From Candidatus Binatia bacterium (GTDB lineage: Bacteria; Desulfobacterota_B; Binatia; UBA9968; JAJDTQ01), in assembly GCA_022827045.1 (NCBI GenBank), contig JAJDTQ010000190.1, positions 1 through 7,221 on the forward strand: a stretch of DNA of 7,221 nucleotides, given 5' to 3'. Positions within the stretch are counted from its first letter, which is position 1. The number at the start of each line of letters is the position of its first letter. The notes below the pieces were generated by a model. It was not told the origin of the DNA. It ran no database searches and saw only the letters and a list, made by a program, of their open reading frames with translations. Shown piece by piece: positions 5,677-7,221 of the stretch. The position numbers and the translations under genes were made by a program.

Positions 5677-6879
5677 CTACAACAAGCGCGCGGCAATCCA
5701 ACTGCCGCCGATGAATGTTCCCAGGGTGCTCCCCAGATTCGAGAACACGACCACGAGAAGAATGCGGGAGACGGGGTTGCGCCAGAGCCCCTTGGGGAAT
5801 GCCGTCACCACCTCCCCCATGGCCTCCAGGTCGGCCACCGTCGGCTTCTTCACCCACGCCTGCACCAGGCCCGACACCCAGCCGGCGGCGATGGTCGGGT
5901 TGAGACTGGTGATAGGCGCGGCCACGAACGCCGCCAACACGGTAATCGGATGTCCCAGGGCCAACGCGGCACCCACGGCCGCGAGCACGCCGTTGGCCAG
6001 CACCCAGATGGAGATGGACTCCAGCGAATGGGCGGCGCCGGCGCTGTAGAATCCGTAACCGATGATCGCCACGATCAGCCCCGGCACCAGCCACTTGAGG
6101 CTCCTGGACCAGTACGACGAATCGGGCACTGTCTCAAGAGGGGCCAGCGGATGCTCCTCGTGAATCGCGCGCGCGATTCCCGGCACGTGTCCCGCGCCCA
6201 CCACCGCCACGACCCGCTCCCCTTCCGCATCCCGGATCCTCTGCGCCAGGTAGACGTCGCGCTCGTCGATGATCGCTTCCTTCACGGCCGGAAACGCCTT
6301 GGCGAACTCCGTCAGGACATCTTCCAACCGGTCCTCCCGCTTGAGGTCGTCCACCGCCTCCTTGTCCACCTCCGGCTCGGCCACGGCGCTGGTGAGGAGC
6401 AGGAAGATCAGCTTCAGCTTGTTCCAGTAGCCGAGCCGCCGCCAGGTTCTCTTCAACGTTACCTGGACGTCGCGGTCCGCCAACACCAGCTCCGCGTCGC
6501 GCTCACTGGCGAGCCTGACACCCTCCAGCATGTCGGCCCCCGGCCGGACGCCGAGGCGGTCGCCGATACGCTTGTAGAACGCCGACATGATCAACTGGCT
6601 CAGGAGGAGCGTGGCCTTGCCCTCCTTGATGACCTTGAAGACGTCCATCTTCCGCCACGCGTCGGGTCGGGTGAAGGCCTCGTAGCGGCCCTGGCACAAC
6701 TCCACGCAAATGGTGTCGGGCTGCACCAACTCGACGGTTCTGCGCACGTCGTCGATGCTCTCCAACGAAACGTGCGCGGTGCCGACGAGATAGACCTCCC
6801 GGCCGCGGTCGTGCAGGCGCCGCGTGCGCGCCGGGAGCCCGGCGGGCGCGTGTGCTTCGTCCGTGTCCACGCGGGTCAA
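5677..6879 (-). CDS. TraB/PrgY family (Tiki superfamily) membrane protein
   Basis: The 400-residue product matches the TraB/PrgY family, named after the Enterococcus pheromone-shutdown protein and related in fold to Tiki proteases and EreA. The N-terminal soluble domain has the first GX2H motif in YLVGTAHVS (30-38), a conserved glutamate in ICVELCQGRYEAF (57-69), LADRDVQVTLKRTW (133-146), DERDVYLAQRI (205-215), and the second GX2H motif in VVGAGHVPGI (226-235). In Tiki-type proteins these His and Glu positions bind metal; whether bacterial members are proteases is not established. The C-terminal part has about four to five membrane helices, at roughly 262-283, 289-308, 310-340 and 371-398. 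The start is TTG at 6879, whose TTGA overlaps the stop of the upstream gene by 4 bases, implying translational coupling. GTG at 6870 is an alternative. Family assignment is firm; function in this organism is unknown. Confidence 0.9.
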   Translation of the reverse strand: MTRVDTDEAHAPAGLPARTRRLHDRGREVYLVGTAHVSLESIDDVRRTVELVQPDTICVELCQGRYEAFTRPDAWRKMDVFKVIKEGKATLLLSQLIMSAFYKRIGDRLGVRPGADMLEGVRLASERDAELVLADRDVQVTLKRTWRRLGYWNKLKLIFLLLTSAVAEPEVDKEAVDDLKREDRLEDVLTEFAKAFPAVKEAIIDERDVYLAQRIRDAEGERVVAVVGAGHVPGIARAIHEEHPLAPLETVPDSSYWSRSLKWLVPGLIVAIIGYGFYSAGAAHSLESISIWVLANGVLAAVGAALALGHPITVLAAFVAAPITSLNPTIAAGWVSGLVQAWVKKPTVADLEAMGEVVTAFPKGLWRNPVSRILLVVVFSNLGSTLGTFIGGSWIAARLL

Positions 6880-7221
6880 ACCTGAGCCACCGGTCCGTCG
6901 TAGTTCCTGAGCCAGCCGATGAACTGGACGATCTGATCGACCATGTAGTCGTGGTAGGCTTTTCCCTTCTCCGGTGAGGCCTTGATGGAGGGGCTGAAGG
7001 AGCCCGTGGGCACGATCCGGCGCTGCTCGGTGCTGGTCCAGGGAATGTCGATGACCTCATGGGGCGCGGAGAAGAGGTCGCCGTGGGACCACGGCGAGAA
7101 GTTCTTGTCGAAGTCCACCTGCGACGTGGTCAGCTTCTCCTGCTTGATCAGGTGGGGAAACTTGTACCAGCACTCCGAGATCTCCAACTCGCCGCTATGA
7201 TGCTCCTTGGCCTCCTTGATC
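6876..7221 (-). CDS. Creatininase-family protein, C-terminal part
   Basis: The frame is open from the right edge to a TGA at 6876-6878, giving 114 residues; the start lies beyond 7221. Near the edge, EHHSGELEISECW resembles the HAGExETS motif of creatinine amidohydrolase-type enzymes, where His and Glu help bind the metal centre. The tail has ASPEKGKAYHDYMVDQIVQFI, like the conserved EKG-containing last helix of that family. Members hydrolyse cyclic or formyl amides (creatinine, formamidopyrimidines) or process peptides (MftE). The substrate cannot be judged, because the N-terminal metal ligands are outside the window. A TTG at 7187 could be read as a start, but it would fall inside the conserved motif, so the gene is taken as running off the edge. 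It is the first visible gene of the minus-strand cluster and overlaps the TraB gene by 4 bases. Confidence 0.7.
   Translation of the reverse strand, partial: IKEAKEHHSGELEISECWYKFPHLIKQEKLTTSQVDFDKNFSPWSHGDLFSAPHEVIDIPWTSTEQRRIVPTGSFSPSIKASPEKGKAYHDYMVDQIVQFIGWLRNYDGPVAQV

Noticed and set aside
5645..6094. N-terminal extension of the racemase-like protein to an upstream start
   Set aside because: The extra 150 residues overlap the TraB-like gene out of frame and are Gly/Arg-rich noise; the strong AGGAGGG before 5644 sets the start.
5950..6885. 311-codon plus-strand open frame
   Set aside because: Antisense to the TraB-like gene, which has clear family motifs; the plus-strand product is Arg/His/Gln-rich with no domain.

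Overview
The window is high-GC bacterial DNA. A lipobox-type lipoprotein, a two-pass membrane protein and a CaiB/BaiF CoA-transferase suggest a Gram-negative, metabolically versatile organism of the proteobacterial, Desulfobacterota or Tectomicrobia kind. I cannot name a taxon from the sequence. There are no rRNA or tRNA genes, no CRISPR array, and no intact insertion sequence or phage gene.

Layout. Bases 1-138 are the last 45 codons of a plus-strand membrane protein. It ends 5 bases from the convergent stop of a small two-pass membrane protein on the minus strand (144-425). Next comes a perfect 13-bp inverted repeat bounded by CTAG (450-488), then about 150 bp with no recognised gene. Bases 636-1814 encode a complete family III (CaiB/BaiF) CoA-transferase. 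The following 220-bp gap holds a stem-loop, a T-tract, a possible -10 box and a weak pair of inverted repeats. Bases 2035-4860 encode the most unusual gene here: a lipoprotein of about 941 residues that is almost entirely coiled coil. It is built from 13 tandem units of 50 or 46 residues and closes with a C-terminal hydrophobic helix. A strong stem-loop (4880-4911) lies between this gene and the convergent minus-strand cluster.

The minus-strand cluster reads from the right edge leftward: the C-terminus of a creatininase-family amidohydrolase-like protein (continues past 7221), a TraB/PrgY (Tiki superfamily) membrane protein, and an Asp/Glu racemase / maleate isomerase superfamily protein. The first two genes overlap by 4 bases (TTGA). 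The last two are 32 bp apart, with a strong Shine-Dalgarno sequence before the third. The cluster is therefore probably one transcript, but no shared pathway is obvious. The creatininase-like and racemase-like proteins could act on small amides or dicarboxylates; the TraB protein looks unrelated.

The strongest candidates for something undescribed are the giant coiled-coil lipoprotein with potential membrane anchors at both ends, and the racemase-superfamily protein in which both expected catalytic cysteine sites appear to be substituted.
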